From IMG/VR virus record IMGVR_UViG_3300042558_002832, positions 1-50,306 of that record: 50,306 nt of DNA, one strand, 5' to 3'. The position numbers and the translations under genes are program-made. This document shows positions 32,320 through 42,900 of this stretch, piece after piece. This stretch comes from a virus. The first letter of the stretch is position 1; each line of letters starts with the position of its first letter. Below the pieces are notes generated by a model. That model was not told where the DNA came from and searched no databases. It saw only the letters and a list, made by a program, of their open reading frames with translations.

Positions 32320-32479
32320 ATGTAGTATCTTTATTTTGTAGTGGAAGTGAATTACCAGACTTACCAGAATTACCTGAAAATCTATTTACTTTCAACTGTT
32401 TCAACCAGTAATGGTTATATGATAAATTGAGGTAGTCAGTTTCACAGTCCATTTTTGGATCATTTTTATATTTATCCAT
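32297..32479 (-). CDS. Small hypothetical protein
   Basis: A 60-residue frame MDKYKNDPKMDCETDYLNLS...FSGNSGKSGNSLPLQNKDTT, ending FVYQLVK. It overlaps the start of the aminotransferase by 23 bases. The Gly-Asn-Ser repeats suggest a flexible peptide. It may be a real small protein or the end of a decayed virion gene. Start at 32479 is chosen over 32506, which lies next to the terminator stem. Confidence 0.42.
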   Translation of the reverse strand: MDKYKNDPKMDCETDYLNLSYNHYWLKQLKVNRFSGNSGKSGNSLPLQNKDTTFVYQLVK

Positions 32480-32494
32480 CACTACATATAATAA

Positions 32495-32536
32495 AAAAGA
32501 CAACAAAACCTCAGATGATAGCGAATCTCTGAGGTT
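32495..32536 (-). terminator. Terminator hairpin downstream of tail tube gene (second)
   Basis: 9-bp perfect stem AACCTCAGA (32507-32515 with 32528-32536), 12-base loop, followed on the transcribed strand by TTGTTGTCTTTTTT. About 60 bases of unexplained sequence lie between it and the first hairpin at 32601. Confidence 0.75.
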
Positions 32537-32595
32537 TCTATTGCCGTAGCAATAATCGGTCCTAAGTCCAATGTTATTGAATGTTTAAGTCTGTA

Positions 32596-32622
32596 GAAAA
32601 AGGGAGAACTTTCGAACTCCCT
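32596..32622 (-). terminator. Terminator after tail tube gene
   Basis: Stem AGGGAG/CTCCCT (32601-32606 with 32617-32622), 10-base loop, followed by TTTTTC on the transcribed strand. It lies 60 bases after the tube stop. High expression of tube and sheath would need a firm stop here. Confidence 0.82.
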
Positions 32623-32682
32623 TCATTCACATTGTTATATGAATTGATCTCTAATTTTCCCGAGACCCAGGCTACTAGTTTA

Positions 32683-33237
32683 TTAAACGATGTTTTCTGT
32701 CCACCAGTCACATCTCCAACCGATTCCAGAGAAGTCGATTTTCTCTCCTCCACCGTAATCAAGACCCATTTCAGGTAGGTCTCCTTTAGGAACACAATCA
32801 TGGAAAGTTCTTTGCCAGAAGATGTCTCCTTTTCTATTGAAGTTTGTAACAATGATAGTACCAACGTAACTACTTTTAAGTCCTTGTTCACCAGTAAGTG
32901 GATTCCAAACTAATCTCCACCAATCACGAAGTGTTTTGTAGACATAAAGTTCGTTAGCATCATTTAAGTTCAAAGAGAAGTCGATCGTTAAGTCAACTGT
33001 AGTTCCTGAAGGAACACCAGAAGCATACGAACGAGTTGCCCATTTATATTTTTGTTCAACAACCTCTGATCCTTTATCTTGAGTCAAACCGCCAATTTTG
33101 TTAACATGTTCGATCAAAATATCAGAACCGGATATCCCATTAGGGGCTAATACGGTTACCTCGAAGAGGTTTTGATACATTGGTTCGTAATACTTAGTAG
33201 CGGCTTTGCTATTTAAGAAATGTGATAAACCTGCCAT
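32683..33237 (-). CDS. Tail tube protein (gp19-like)
   Basis: Inner tube subunit of the contractile tail, 184 residues (T4 gp19 has 163). Typical features are the Ala/Gly N-terminus MAGLSHFLNSKAATKYYEPM, QNLFEVTVLAPNG, VDLTIDFSLNLNDANELYVY, and the long C-terminal strand TFHDCVPKGDLPEMGLDYGG. Position directly after the sheath gene is the T4 order (18-19). A hairpin at 33285-33310 and a GATAAATAA motif at 33265-33273 lie in its leader. Confidence 0.93.
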   Translation of the reverse strand: MAGLSHFLNSKAATKYYEPMYQNLFEVTVLAPNGISGSDILIEHVNKIGGLTQDKGSEVVEQKYKWATRSYASGVPSGTTVDLTIDFSLNLNDANELYVYKTLRDWWRLVWNPLTGEQGLKSSYVGTIIVTNFNRKGDIFWQRTFHDCVPKGDLPEMGLDYGGGEKIDFSGIGWRCDWWTENIV

Positions 33238-33284
33238 TGTATGTTTTTGTTTATTTTCGTTTAATTATTTATCTAAGTGATCCC

Positions 33285-33310
33285 GGAAGAGATCCATAAG
33301 AATCTCTTCC
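33285..33310 (-). other. Intercistronic hairpin between sheath and tube genes
   Basis: 9-bp perfect stem GGAAGAGAT with ATCTCTTCC and an 8-base loop, with no T run on the transcribed side. It may be an mRNA 3'-end stabiliser or processing site that adjusts tube to sheath ratios rather than a terminator. Confidence 0.7.
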
Positions 33311-33323
33311 AAGTCACAAATTG

Positions 33324-36300
33324 TTATATGAAGTTACCTGTTGCGATAGCTCCAGTTTTTAGAATTGTTGTTCTGTGTACTAGAATACCCATTCCTCTAA
33401 CAGGTTCGATGTAAGTATCTAAGATACCAATATTAGAATCAATTACCTCGTTAGTGTTATTAGTACTATCCATGATGTTTTGGAAGTCGAATACACCTCC
33501 ATCAGAAAGAATCTGAGTTAAGAAGTTATCTGCCAAAGTTTTAATTTCTAAACGATTTTGAGCAGTATTGAATTCCCAACGGTAATTTTTAAGAATAGCT
33601 TCAATTCCATCTTGAATGTAAATTAATAACTCTCTAACGTGAATTTGAGAAAGAGCAGATTTTACATTTTGTTGAGCAGTTTGGTTAGCATTAATAACTA
33701 GTCCAAATCCACGTTTGTTCAAGATTGCATTGTAACCAAATGGTTCGATGAAGTCTAGATCTGTACGATCGAATGCATATTCAACTCCAACAATACCTTG
33801 ACCTGTAACGATACCTCTACGAGGACCAGCTACAATCGAATAAGGAAGAGCTAAATTATATTTGTCGATATACAAGTTAGATATCTGAGCAGCAGGTGGA
33901 ATTGACATATTTCTTCCAGCCTCTCTTATAATTAAGTTAGGACCGTAGAATGCTGAGTAGTTAGCTCCATCTGCAATACCAGGAAGTGTAAACACATTTG
34001 ATGGGTTAAGATCAAGATTACCTCCAGTTGCAATATACTTAGGATCAAAAGATGATGTAGAATCAAATTTGAATAGAGGGTTAACTGAATCTCTGAATTC
34101 TTTCACCGATGGCATATTACAAATTGCTAAAGAAGACATTTGTCGTTTAGCCAAACGAGTTAGACGAATTTTTGAAGCAGGCTCGATTCCACCTTCGAAC
34201 GAATCGACGATGTAACGATATGTGATAACATCTCTATCAGTTAATGTAGCTGCAATGTTTGTATCATACATTACGTCTAGAATTTCATTTTGACGAGTTA
34301 ACGTTCCATCAGGAACTTGAGCAGCTCTTAAAGTATATCCAGAAAGTGCATGAATATGGTAATGATTAACGAAGTTTTCTACTGCTTTATATCTTTCGAT
34401 TTCGTATTTAGCAGTTAAAGAATTGAATCTTAGGAAGATAGGATCGTTAGTAATTACTTTGATTTTTTTGTAATCAACCGATGTAGGATCTTTAATCTCA
34501 GAAACCGTAATGATTTTAGTTAAACGAGATTTTCCAGTTACAGGAGATGTTTCAGTAGCAGCTCCGGTTCCTCCAAAGTTCATTACTAAATAATCACCAA
34601 CTGCAATTTTACCATTGTAATCTCCGTTTGTATTGTCTAACCAAATCGTAGTTACTGGATCTGTATAAGAACCATAAACCTCAAGAGATTCATTGATAGC
34701 TCCGGTAAATGTATTAACCGTATAAGTAGGTTGAATTGCGATTGGAACAGGTAAAGTTAAAGCCTCATCAGAATAAGCATTAACCACTACGTAATTAATT
34801 ACTGATGAGAAGATTGGAGCTTCGGCTCCAAATACGTTTTCATTTGAACATATAGTTCCAATAGCGGTTGTATCGAAATTAGTTTCGTTGAATCTAGAGA
34901 ATTCAGCATAAGCAAAAGCAGTTCCTCCAATAGTAATTCTATCTGCATCAGTAATGATACCTGAAAGATTATCTTGGTACATATCAGATTCAACTAGTGC
35001 GAATACATCGGTTGCATCTCCAAAAGTATGAACTAATGAAGGGATGATAGGTAAAGAAGCAGTTCCGGTAAGTGGACCAGAAACTCCAGATTCGATTACA
35101 TAGAAGCTAGAAGAAGTTGCCGTAGGACCAGTAACTCCTGTATCTGCTTTAAGAGATATTTTAAGAGTTAACGTATCTAAAGCTTCATCATATTTTTCAG
35201 AATTAACTTTTACGAAATTAGCGTATTGAGCCATTCCTACAGTTTCTGCTTTGATGAAAGTTTTGTTAGGAGCAACAGAATTTCTGAAGTCTAAGAAAGA
35301 TTGTGCACTTGGGAATGCACATGTGTAATTTGCTGGTAGTGTAGCAGCAGGACCGTAGATAGTAATTGTATCATAATATCCAGATCCAGGAGCATAACCG
35401 GTAGCTCCGATTAATCCGGAAGAAGCAGTAACTAATGCATTAGCACCAGTTTGTCCAGCAGTTGCAGCGATAACTAAAGAAGTTACTCCTTTAACGGTTG
35501 CATATGGTAATGAATCTACGATAGGACCATAATAAGAAAGGTAATCTAAAGTTGTAGGAGCTTCACTTTCTAATGTGTGACCTACAAGGTCAATTAAATC
35601 TCCTGAAATTTCTCCAGGTTCGTCATCTAATTTATCGTTATCGAATCCTAAAAGTAAACCGGTTTTTGAAGTTTCTAGATTAACTAGATCTTCGATATAC
35701 AAATTAGATCCGTTTTTATCTTGGAATTCCGGAAGTAAAGCTCCAGTATAAACTCCTAATACATTAACAGTATCAAGGTTTAAGAATGATTCAAGACCGT
35801 CTCTTTCAAAACCGTATTGATCTACGTAAGTCTTTTTAAGACCTTGTGCATCGAAATAAGGTCCAAATACAGGATCTATTGCAAGTACTGTGTAATTAGA
35901 AAAATCTCCTTCTACGATGATTAAATCGATCATATAATCACTAATATAATCATTTTCGTTCATGTATTCTGGGATTTGTCCAACTGCAAACCATTCTTTT
36001 GCAAGTATATTAAATCCTAGAATGTCAGATTTTCTTGCAATTACAGAAATAGTTTTTCTACCAACGTTAGCAACGTTAAGTAAACGTTGTTTAGTAACTG
36101 ATTGAGAAGATCCGTTATTTGCATAATCAACTAAAGCATTAGGATCGACAAACCAGAATTTATCTTGGTTAAAGAAACTAGAAACTGGAGAAGATACAGT
36201 TGGTGAGTTAGTCATTGATGCAGAAGTCGAGATAGACTTAAATTGTGATTTGTCTGCATCTGTTAAATTAAGAAGGTTCAATACAATAACCGGACCTCTA

Positions 36301-36551
36301 TCTAGACATGTAAGAACGGTTCTATGAAAATAAGATCCTTTTCTTTCAAGCGCGGTATCAATATCACCAAAAACTGTTCTAAAGAAAGTTGAATCCTGAA
36401 CGAATACTGGAGTATTGAAAGGACCTTTCTTAGAGAATCCGATGATTAATCGAATAGTCTCAGAAGGGATACTGATAATTTGGCTCTTATCAAATTCTAG
36501 ACGATATACGCCAGATGACTTGAATTGTTGTAAACTTGGTGAAAGTGCCAT
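33324..36551 (-). CDS. Tail sheath protein (gp18-like)
   Basis: Contractile sheath subunit of 1075 residues; T4 gp18 has 659. The N-terminus MALSPSLQQFKSSGVYRLEF and IPSETIRLIIGFSKKGPFNT matches gp18-like proteins. The conserved C-terminal domain includes PPAAQISNLYIDKYNLALPY, GYNAILNKRGFGLVINANQT and HVRELLIYIQDGIEAILKNY. The additional length lies in the middle (about residues 290-690, Gly/Thr/Ala-rich), probably surface-exposed domains. It is followed by tube and preceded by terminase, the T4 order. The leader has GATATATAC before an A-rich stretch. Confidence 0.95.
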   Translation of the reverse strand: MALSPSLQQFKSSGVYRLEFDKSQIISIPSETIRLIIGFSKKGPFNTPVFVQDSTFFRTVFGDIDTALERKGSYFHRTVLTCLDRGPVIVLNLLNLTDADKSQFKSISTSASMTNSPTVSSPVSSFFNQDKFWFVDPNALVDYANNGSSQSVTKQRLLNVANVGRKTISVIARKSDILGFNILAKEWFAVGQIPEYMNENDYISDYMIDLIIVEGDFSNYTVLAIDPVFGPYFDAQGLKKTYVDQYGFERDGLESFLNLDTVNVLGVYTGALLPEFQDKNGSNLYIEDLVNLETSKTGLLLGFDNDKLDDEPGEISGDLIDLVGHTLESEAPTTLDYLSYYGPIVDSLPYATVKGVTSLVIAATAGQTGANALVTASSGLIGATGYAPGSGYYDTITIYGPAATLPANYTCAFPSAQSFLDFRNSVAPNKTFIKAETVGMAQYANFVKVNSEKYDEALDTLTLKISLKADTGVTGPTATSSSFYVIESGVSGPLTGTASLPIIPSLVHTFGDATDVFALVESDMYQDNLSGIITDADRITIGGTAFAYAEFSRFNETNFDTTAIGTICSNENVFGAEAPIFSSVINYVVVNAYSDEALTLPVPIAIQPTYTVNTFTGAINESLEVYGSYTDPVTTIWLDNTNGDYNGKIAVGDYLVMNFGGTGAATETSPVTGKSRLTKIITVSEIKDPTSVDYKKIKVITNDPIFLRFNSLTAKYEIERYKAVENFVNHYHIHALSGYTLRAAQVPDGTLTRQNEILDVMYDTNIAATLTDRDVITYRYIVDSFEGGIEPASKIRLTRLAKRQMSSLAICNMPSVKEFRDSVNPLFKFDSTSSFDPKYIATGGNLDLNPSNVFTLPGIADGANYSAFYGPNLIIREAGRNMSIPPAAQISNLYIDKYNLALPYSIVAGPRRGIVTGQGIVGVEYAFDRTDLDFIEPFGYNAILNKRGFGLVINANQTAQQNVKSALSQIHVRELLIYIQDGIEAILKNYRWEFNTAQNRLEIKTLADNFLTQILSDGGVFDFQNIMDSTNNTNEVIDSNIGILDTYIEPVRGMGILVHRTTILKTGAIATGNFI

Positions 36552-36602
36552 TTGTTATACTATTTTTTTAGGTATATATCTTCGTTCCGAAATTATTTTA
36601 GA

Positions 36603-38393
36603 TTAGAAGAAATCATAGTTTCCATCATCCCTATCTGTGCTTTCTAACACTTCGTCGATGGCTTTTTGGTAAAGAGGATCAATAAAATCATAATACTCTT
36701 CAATAATTTCCATAAAATCTAACGTATCAAAGAATGAAGAACTGTTGATTATAGTCATCATAATATCGTCGTTTCCTGTCTGTGCTGAATAGGTTCCATT
36801 AGGATTTCTTGAGAATAGCTCGGCTTCTTGTATAGATCGTTTCTCTTTAACGATTATTCTTCCTTGAGATATTAACTTTTTAGCTTTCTCGCAATAAAGC
36901 TTTTTGGAATCTTTTTGAATTCGCAATCCAGGATTCTTGGTTTTAGCACCAACTCTGTGATAGTATCTAACAATAACTTCTTCATCGAAATCATTGCTTG
37001 ACGGATATAAAGTGACCATGTTTTTTAGAAGATGAGATCCGTATGTATTGTATTCAACAATCAATCGAAGGTTTTCTTGATTAAAAACATCAACTGTTAA
37101 CGAATAAAGTATTTTAGAAACATCATCTATGTTATGTAAATTAGAACGGAATATGCCAACTTGTTCAATTCCGAAAAAATCAGATATTGAGCTCGGAGAG
37201 GTTACTTTTTTGATTTCATCTTCTGATAGGCAATTCACTTGGAATATATTGAAAACCGTATAATCTCGTCCGATACCTTCGGAAAGATCTATTGTCATTA
37301 CAAAGAAATTTTCTTCGTTGTTGATATCAGCAATATCAAATTCAGGATCCCATCGTAAACCAGAATAGTCAATACAAATATCATCTAGTGGATCGATTTC
37401 TCTAAATTCAAAATCTCTTTCAAATCTCTTAAGTCTTAGTAACTCTTCTGATGAAAGGAGCAACGAAGATGATGATAAGAATTGACATCCGTATTGTTGA
37501 TTGAAGGCTTCTTCTGATCCTAAATTGGCTATCTCTCGAGCCTTCCAATCTTCATCTCTTCCGGGAACTTCCCACCAATCTACTCGGATTGCAGTGTACT
37601 CATTCATATTACTTATAGCTCCTTCATACAAATCATGGAATAGGTCATATCCATTAGGTGTACTTGTTATGATAACTCGAGAGATCGTAGATGATGAAAG
37701 CGTAGGATAAACGTTCTCATAAAAAGGACGCTTAATACTTTCCATAATATGAGCAAACTCATCCAGGAATAATAAGTGAATGGTAAAACCGATACCTCCA
37801 GTCTTGGTTGTGTTTTGACCAATGATTCGACATTTATTATCGAACATCATAGTCATAACGTCTTTCTTAATTACGCCTGGCTTAAGAAAGAATGGAAGAC
37901 CTTCAACAATTGCTTTGATTTTATCCATAATTTCCTTTGTAGTAGCTCCTTTGTTGGACATAAGGAGTACATTTTTATCAAAGTGAAATAGTAGATACCA
38001 AGTTAAAAAGATAGATGAAGTGATAGTCTTACCAATTTGTCGAGGAGCTAAAAAGATATTCCATCGATTGTCTTGGTATGATCTAAGAACCTTTTCTTGA
38101 TATGGTCTTAATTTGATCTTCATGTAACCTTCATCGGTCATTACTTGACAATACTTATTGGCAAAATGCACAATATCTTTTGCACATTTTTTTAGTTCTT
38201 CAAATTCTTCGTCTGTATATTCGAAAGTGATATTTCCTTTTCGATAATCAGGATTTCCCTCGTAAAATGGATGTTCGGCTGTATTGTAACCTTCTTCCAT
38301 TGCAGCCAGCAATTTGTCTACTTTTTCAGTAGTCCATATCAGACGATCATCGCTTTCAGAAGGTTCTTTGTATTCTTTTACGGTAAATGACAT
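36603..38393 (-). CDS. Terminase large subunit (gp17-like)
   Basis: DNA-packaging motor and headful nuclease, 596 residues (T4 gp17 610). ATPase: NIFLAPRQIGKTITSSIFLT (Walker A, near residues 116-135), HLLFLDEFAHI (Walker B), RVIITSTPNG (motif III-like). Nuclease: FFVMTIDLSEGIGRDYTVFN (first acidic residue), IVEYNTYG and a late DDIMM. It uses pac/headful-type packaging as in T4 relatives. The sheath gene follows directly, but the candidate small terminase is 5.5 kb upstream, separated by sugar genes. Confidence 0.97.
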   Translation of the reverse strand: MSFTVKEYKEPSESDDRLIWTTEKVDKLLAAMEEGYNTAEHPFYEGNPDYRKGNITFEYTDEEFEELKKCAKDIVHFANKYCQVMTDEGYMKIKLRPYQEKVLRSYQDNRWNIFLAPRQIGKTITSSIFLTWYLLFHFDKNVLLMSNKGATTKEIMDKIKAIVEGLPFFLKPGVIKKDVMTMMFDNKCRIIGQNTTKTGGIGFTIHLLFLDEFAHIMESIKRPFYENVYPTLSSSTISRVIITSTPNGYDLFHDLYEGAISNMNEYTAIRVDWWEVPGRDEDWKAREIANLGSEEAFNQQYGCQFLSSSSLLLSSEELLRLKRFERDFEFREIDPLDDICIDYSGLRWDPEFDIADINNEENFFVMTIDLSEGIGRDYTVFNIFQVNCLSEDEIKKVTSPSSISDFFGIEQVGIFRSNLHNIDDVSKILYSLTVDVFNQENLRLIVEYNTYGSHLLKNMVTLYPSSNDFDEEVIVRYYHRVGAKTKNPGLRIQKDSKKLYCEKAKKLISQGRIIVKEKRSIQEAELFSRNPNGTYSAQTGNDDIMMTIINSSSFFDTLDFMEIIEEYYDFIDPLYQKAIDEVLESTDRDDGNYDFF

Positions 38394-38394
38394 A

Positions 38395-39336
38395 TCATTT
38401 TCTTTTTTGTTCCATAAACCAATCTATAGTCATTTTTAGACCTGGTTCTAATTCTATTGATGGAATGTACCCAAATGATTTTGAGTTATTTATATCAGCT
38501 AAAGAATTCTGAATTTCTCCTTTTCTTGGAGATTCGTAAATAGGTTCAATATCAGAATTTAGACTGTCTTTGATTATTCTATAAAGTTCGTTAACGGATG
38601 TAGTTTTTCCCATTGCTACATTAAAAATAAATGATCCATTTTCATTTACATTTTTAATCAAATGTATGTTAAAATCAACAACATTTTTTACATGAGTAAA
38701 ATCTCTAGATTGAGTTCCATCTCCATATATGATTGGAGACTCGCCATCAACAATAGATTTTATGAATTTTGGAATAACCGCAGAGTATTCTGAATCCCAT
38801 TTTTGATTTTCTCCAAATACGTTAAAGTATCGCAATCCATAAAAATTGATTCCATATATCTCATTTGACTGTCTAGCTATCATCTCATCCATTCGCTTAC
38901 TTAGAGCATAAGGAGAAAGAGGTTTTCCGATAACCGTTTCTTTTTTGTATTCAGCCGGATCGTCTCCATATACAGAAGATGAACTTGCATATATGATTTT
39001 TTTGATGTTGTTATTTTTTGCAGCTTCAACGATATTCATAAAGCCACATACATTATTTAACATGTAATCTTTTGGAATTTCCATAGATTTTGGAACAGAT
39101 CCCCATGCTGCTTGATGACATATAACGTCAATTCTTTCGCAAATTTCATTTACTAACTCAAAGTCACATATATCTCCTCTCATTAAAAAAATCTTGTCCG
39201 ACTTTACTAGGTTTTTAGGATCTCCATTTACCAGGTTGTCAATTATGAAGATTCTTGTAATTTCTGGATCTTCACATAATTTGTTAGCTATATTAGATCC
39301 GATGAATCCAGCACCTCCGGTTATTAGTACATTCAT
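38395..39336 (-). CDS. NAD-dependent nucleotide-sugar epimerase
   Basis: Extended SDR protein of 313 residues. LITGGAGFIGSNIANKL, HQAAWGSVP, ASSSSVYGDD, the YALSK catalytic pair, GLRYFNVFGENQ and SRDFTHVKNVVDF are the motif set of UDP-glucose/UDP-GlcNAc 4-epimerases (GalE/WbpP type). The exact sugar is not readable. It starts in an ATGA overlap with the upstream glycosyltransferase. It is part of the glycan block between the candidate terminase genes. Confidence 0.93.
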   Translation of the reverse strand: MNVLITGGAGFIGSNIANKLCEDPEITRIFIIDNLVNGDPKNLVKSDKIFLMRGDICDFELVNEICERIDVICHQAAWGSVPKSMEIPKDYMLNNVCGFMNIVEAAKNNNIKKIIYASSSSVYGDDPAEYKKETVIGKPLSPYALSKRMDEMIARQSNEIYGINFYGLRYFNVFGENQKWDSEYSAVIPKFIKSIVDGESPIIYGDGTQSRDFTHVKNVVDFNIHLIKNVNENGSFIFNVAMGKTTSVNELYRIIKDSLNSDIEPIYESPRKGEIQNSLADINNSKSFGYIPSIELEPGLKMTIDWFMEQKRK

Positions 39337-39956
39337 ATTTTATTTATTTCGTTAACAATTTCGTATTCGATATTCCAATCAGTATTGCATAGAGGGTCAC
39401 TTAAAAAAATTTCTCTATTTTTTGATGTATCTCTATTTATATGTTTAGTAGAGAAAGCTGGATCAACTTCTAATTTTATAGGAGCAATTTCAAATGAATA
39501 ACCTAATCTTTTTGCTCTTCTAATGAAATCAATATCGGACATTCCATAATTGCCACTATAAATGGTATTCCATCCTCCTATTTTTATATAGTCTTCTTTT
39601 CTTATTAGGATGTGTGAAGGATTTGGTAGTAATTGCTTATCTCCACAAACTCTATTAAAGTGAAAAATTGTTTTGTCCGGGATATCTATTTTAGAAATTT
39701 CTGAATAATCTGCTCGATGATCTAAATCAAATCTCAATATAACATCTCCTTTACATTTAAGAACTCCAAGGTTAACTGCATCCGAATTGAATAACAAATC
39801 TTCTTTTATTCTGTAGACATTTGCCCAATCTATCTTTAGAGGAGAAGGACTACAATCGTCAACTACTACTAGGTCTAAATCGCAAGATCTCAAATTAGAT
39901 TCTTGCCACATTAATGCATCGTATGAATTGTAGTAACAAGTGGATAGGCTTAACAT
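39333..39956 (-). CDS. Glycosyltransferase, GT2-like
   Basis: A protein of 207 residues. MLSLSTCYYNSYDALMWQES opens a GT-A fold, LDLVVVDDCSPSP is the nucleotide-binding motif, VILRFDLDHRADY has the DxD metal site, and KIGGWNTIYSGNYGMSDIDF carries the acceptor-side acidic motif. It is shorter than ordinary GT2 enzymes, with little after the catalytic domain. It is four bases from the 1059-residue multi-domain glycosyltransferase and probably extends the same glycan. Confidence 0.87.
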   Translation of the reverse strand: MLSLSTCYYNSYDALMWQESNLRSCDLDLVVVDDCSPSPLKIDWANVYRIKEDLLFNSDAVNLGVLKCKGDVILRFDLDHRADYSEISKIDIPDKTIFHFNRVCGDKQLLPNPSHILIRKEDYIKIGGWNTIYSGNYGMSDIDFIRRAKRLGYSFEIAPIKLEVDPAFSTKHINRDTSKNREIFLSDPLCNTDWNIEYEIVNEINKI

Positions 39957-39960
39957 AAAT

Positions 39961-42900
39961 CTAGATATGATTTTGTATTGAATCTGCGTTCATGTATTCT
40001 TTTTCTTTTATGACGTTACTATATCCAGCACTATCACCGTAATGAAGACATTTTAGTTCTCCATCGGAATATCCAATCCAAAATTCAGCTTCATGTCTAT
40101 CTCCAATTCTTATTCTATCGATATCCGGCAAAGACTTTATATAGCTTGATTTTGACCACCAAAAATTGCCAGAAAAATGTTTTGGATTCCTTTTGTACCT
40201 GGATTTGTATTCTGATGTTGACCACCAGAATTTGTCGGTTGATCCCGATACACTCTCCATTGATGAAGGAGTCTCTCGTATTTTAACACCAACTGCATCA
40301 TATCCGTCTTTTAATGATTCAATACAAGAAGAATAATCATCTATCAAATAATGCTCCATGTATCTTCTCCAAGCCCTTATAGGTTCTATTCTACGAGCAT
40401 CTTTAATTTTACTAACTCCTTTGGTATGTAGGTAGTAACAATAAAACTCGTCTTTTGATGCCATCTCTTTAATCTGATTTAAGATTCCAAACTCATACTC
40501 ATTCTGATTAGTTAGGTGGATCCTTATATCGACATTGAAATTCTTTTTATATGAATCGATAATTTTATTAAAATCCTCTAGGTCTGAATCTACTTTGTAA
40601 TAGACTCTTAAGAATAAAACATTGGTATCTTTCATTAAGTTAGAATTGAACAATCTTTCCATTTGCTCAACGACTATAGATTTCCAATCATTAATGAGAG
40701 CTACAAAATAGAACCCGTATATTCGCATACCTTTCACCGATATATCTTCTTTTTGACTACGGTAACCCAAATCAAGGTAATTTTTTATGATTCTTTTCAA
40801 AGAGGTCTTTTCTTTGATCTCTTTCATTTTTTTCAATGCTATATTCCATTCAGCTTTACCAAATGTACTATAAATCTTTTTTATGACATTATCCACCGAT
40901 TCATCATTAGGATCGCAATAGTAAGGATAATCACTTCCTAGCATTTCTATGTTATGAGCACTTCTATTAGCGATTACTGGACATCCAAGAGACGCTGCAG
41001 TTGATATCTTAGTCAATGGTTGTATCTTATCATCTTCGCCCTTTGGTTTGACGGCGTAGTGAACGTTGTAGTGTTCATAAAGACTTATCTTCTCATCAAA
41101 GTCATACCAATCTATGCTGTGTCTTTCTATATTAGAGTTTTTACCATAACACTTCTCTGGTTGACCTATATAGCATATTCTAGGAGAAGAAATTCCATCG
41201 TGTATGCTTATATTACTAAATCTTTCATCCCAATGATGGTATATGACTTTACACTTCTCGGGACTTTTGAATATGTGTCTCAATTCCTCCATCTGTCTAA
41301 CCGAGGTGAATATACCATAGTCAAATGATTTGAATGTATTGAGATTATGTTTAGATTGGTCAAAATCTACCATATCACATATGACTTCGTTAAATTCGGT
41401 CAGCGGTAAAGCTTTTTCATAATTTGACATCTTTAGGAGCACAATTTTCTTGTACTTTATCTTATTAGATTCATTAAAAGAAACGATATTACATCCGATT
41501 TTTTCTGATATGTCCCTACCTCTCATTTTCGTAGATCCCCAATTACCTCTACCTTCATCGTATACGAAGCATAAGTTGTTATTGAATACTCGACTTTTCT
41601 TATGAGGAGTAGGTATGTAATTTCCTCTTTTGTCGGTATCTACTTTGATGAGAATACTCTTTCGTCTATCTTCTATCTTGAAAGTTCCTATAGAAACTCC
41701 AGCTTTACTAATTGAATACGGAAAAGCAATCTGATCTCTGCTCGAGTACCTCAATATCTCTTCCCACCATATGTTATTGAAGTTTTGTACTCGTTTAGTA
41801 TTTTTTCTTAACATCAAACCACATTCATAAAGTCCCGAACCAATGCCAAATTTTCGGTATTTCTCTAGCTGATCGGAAATTCGAGATTCGCTATCTAGTT
41901 TAGATTCTATACATTGAGCTCCCTCTTCATAAATGGAATTTCTCTTATGATGTCGGAAAACCAAGATCTCCTTTTTAGACTCTACTATCTCGCCTACTAT
42001 TTTGTTAGGATCTTCGGTTAACATCATATTAGCATCGATGTGTAAAGAGTAGTCATGATTAGGAAGTAATTCATGTGGATGCGTTCTTATATACTTGCAT
42101 ATAAGTTTTGTATTCTTTAGCTTAGTTATGTGAGGAAACTTACTTATGTTTATTACTTCCCATCCGTCAATCTCAATATCTCTATCTAAGAAAGCTATAC
42201 ATTTCGTGTTATCAAATTTTTTCGTTGGACGTAAATTGTCGTAATCTCCTATATTTTCAGTAAAGACTACGATTCTAGGTGATTTGTTGAAAACCACACT
42301 AAAATCTTCTGATATCGTTGATTGTGAATTTCTAAAAAAACGTCTACTTTTTGACATTCTTCCGTGATCTTCTTTGTATCTTCTAACATAGGCAAATCTA
42401 TCTGAACTAGGAACCGAAATAGTTAGATTTTTACGATCTACATAATAGCAATTAGAAAGAATTTTACCTGTTTTCATAGAAGCCTCGGATCCAAAACATA
42501 AAGTAAACCTATTAAAGTATTCACTATCTCCTCCATATCTGGTATCATCATAATATCCTAATATGTCAAAAACTTCTCTTTTGTATAGAGTCGTATTTTC
42601 GCAAAATGAATATGTGCTAACTACCTTTTTTGTATTAAAATCAACTCGGTTGTATCCACAAGAAACACCTTTTGTATTGACATCTAAATCAAAAAATCCT
42701 AATTGAAATTCTAATTTATCTGGTAGCATTAAATCATCGGAATCATGAATACAAAAATAATCAAATCCTAGGTCAGATCCGAAATAAAGACCTATGTTAA
42801 TTGATCGATAAGTTCCTAAATTTTTATTGTTTTTTAGTACTTTTACACGAGTATCTTTTATAGAATTAAGAATTTCATATGTTCTATCTGTGCTGCAATC

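Noticed and set aside
32537-32600. tRNA-like or small RNA sequence between the two terminators after the tube gene
   Set aside because: There are short stems (ATTGC/GCAAT), but no T-loop GGTTCGA-type sequence, no acceptor stem of seven pairs and no anticodon arm.
32574-32891. Minus-strand frame of 105 residues overlapping the tube gene
   Set aside because: It is a shadow of the tail tube gene in another frame, and crosses the terminator.
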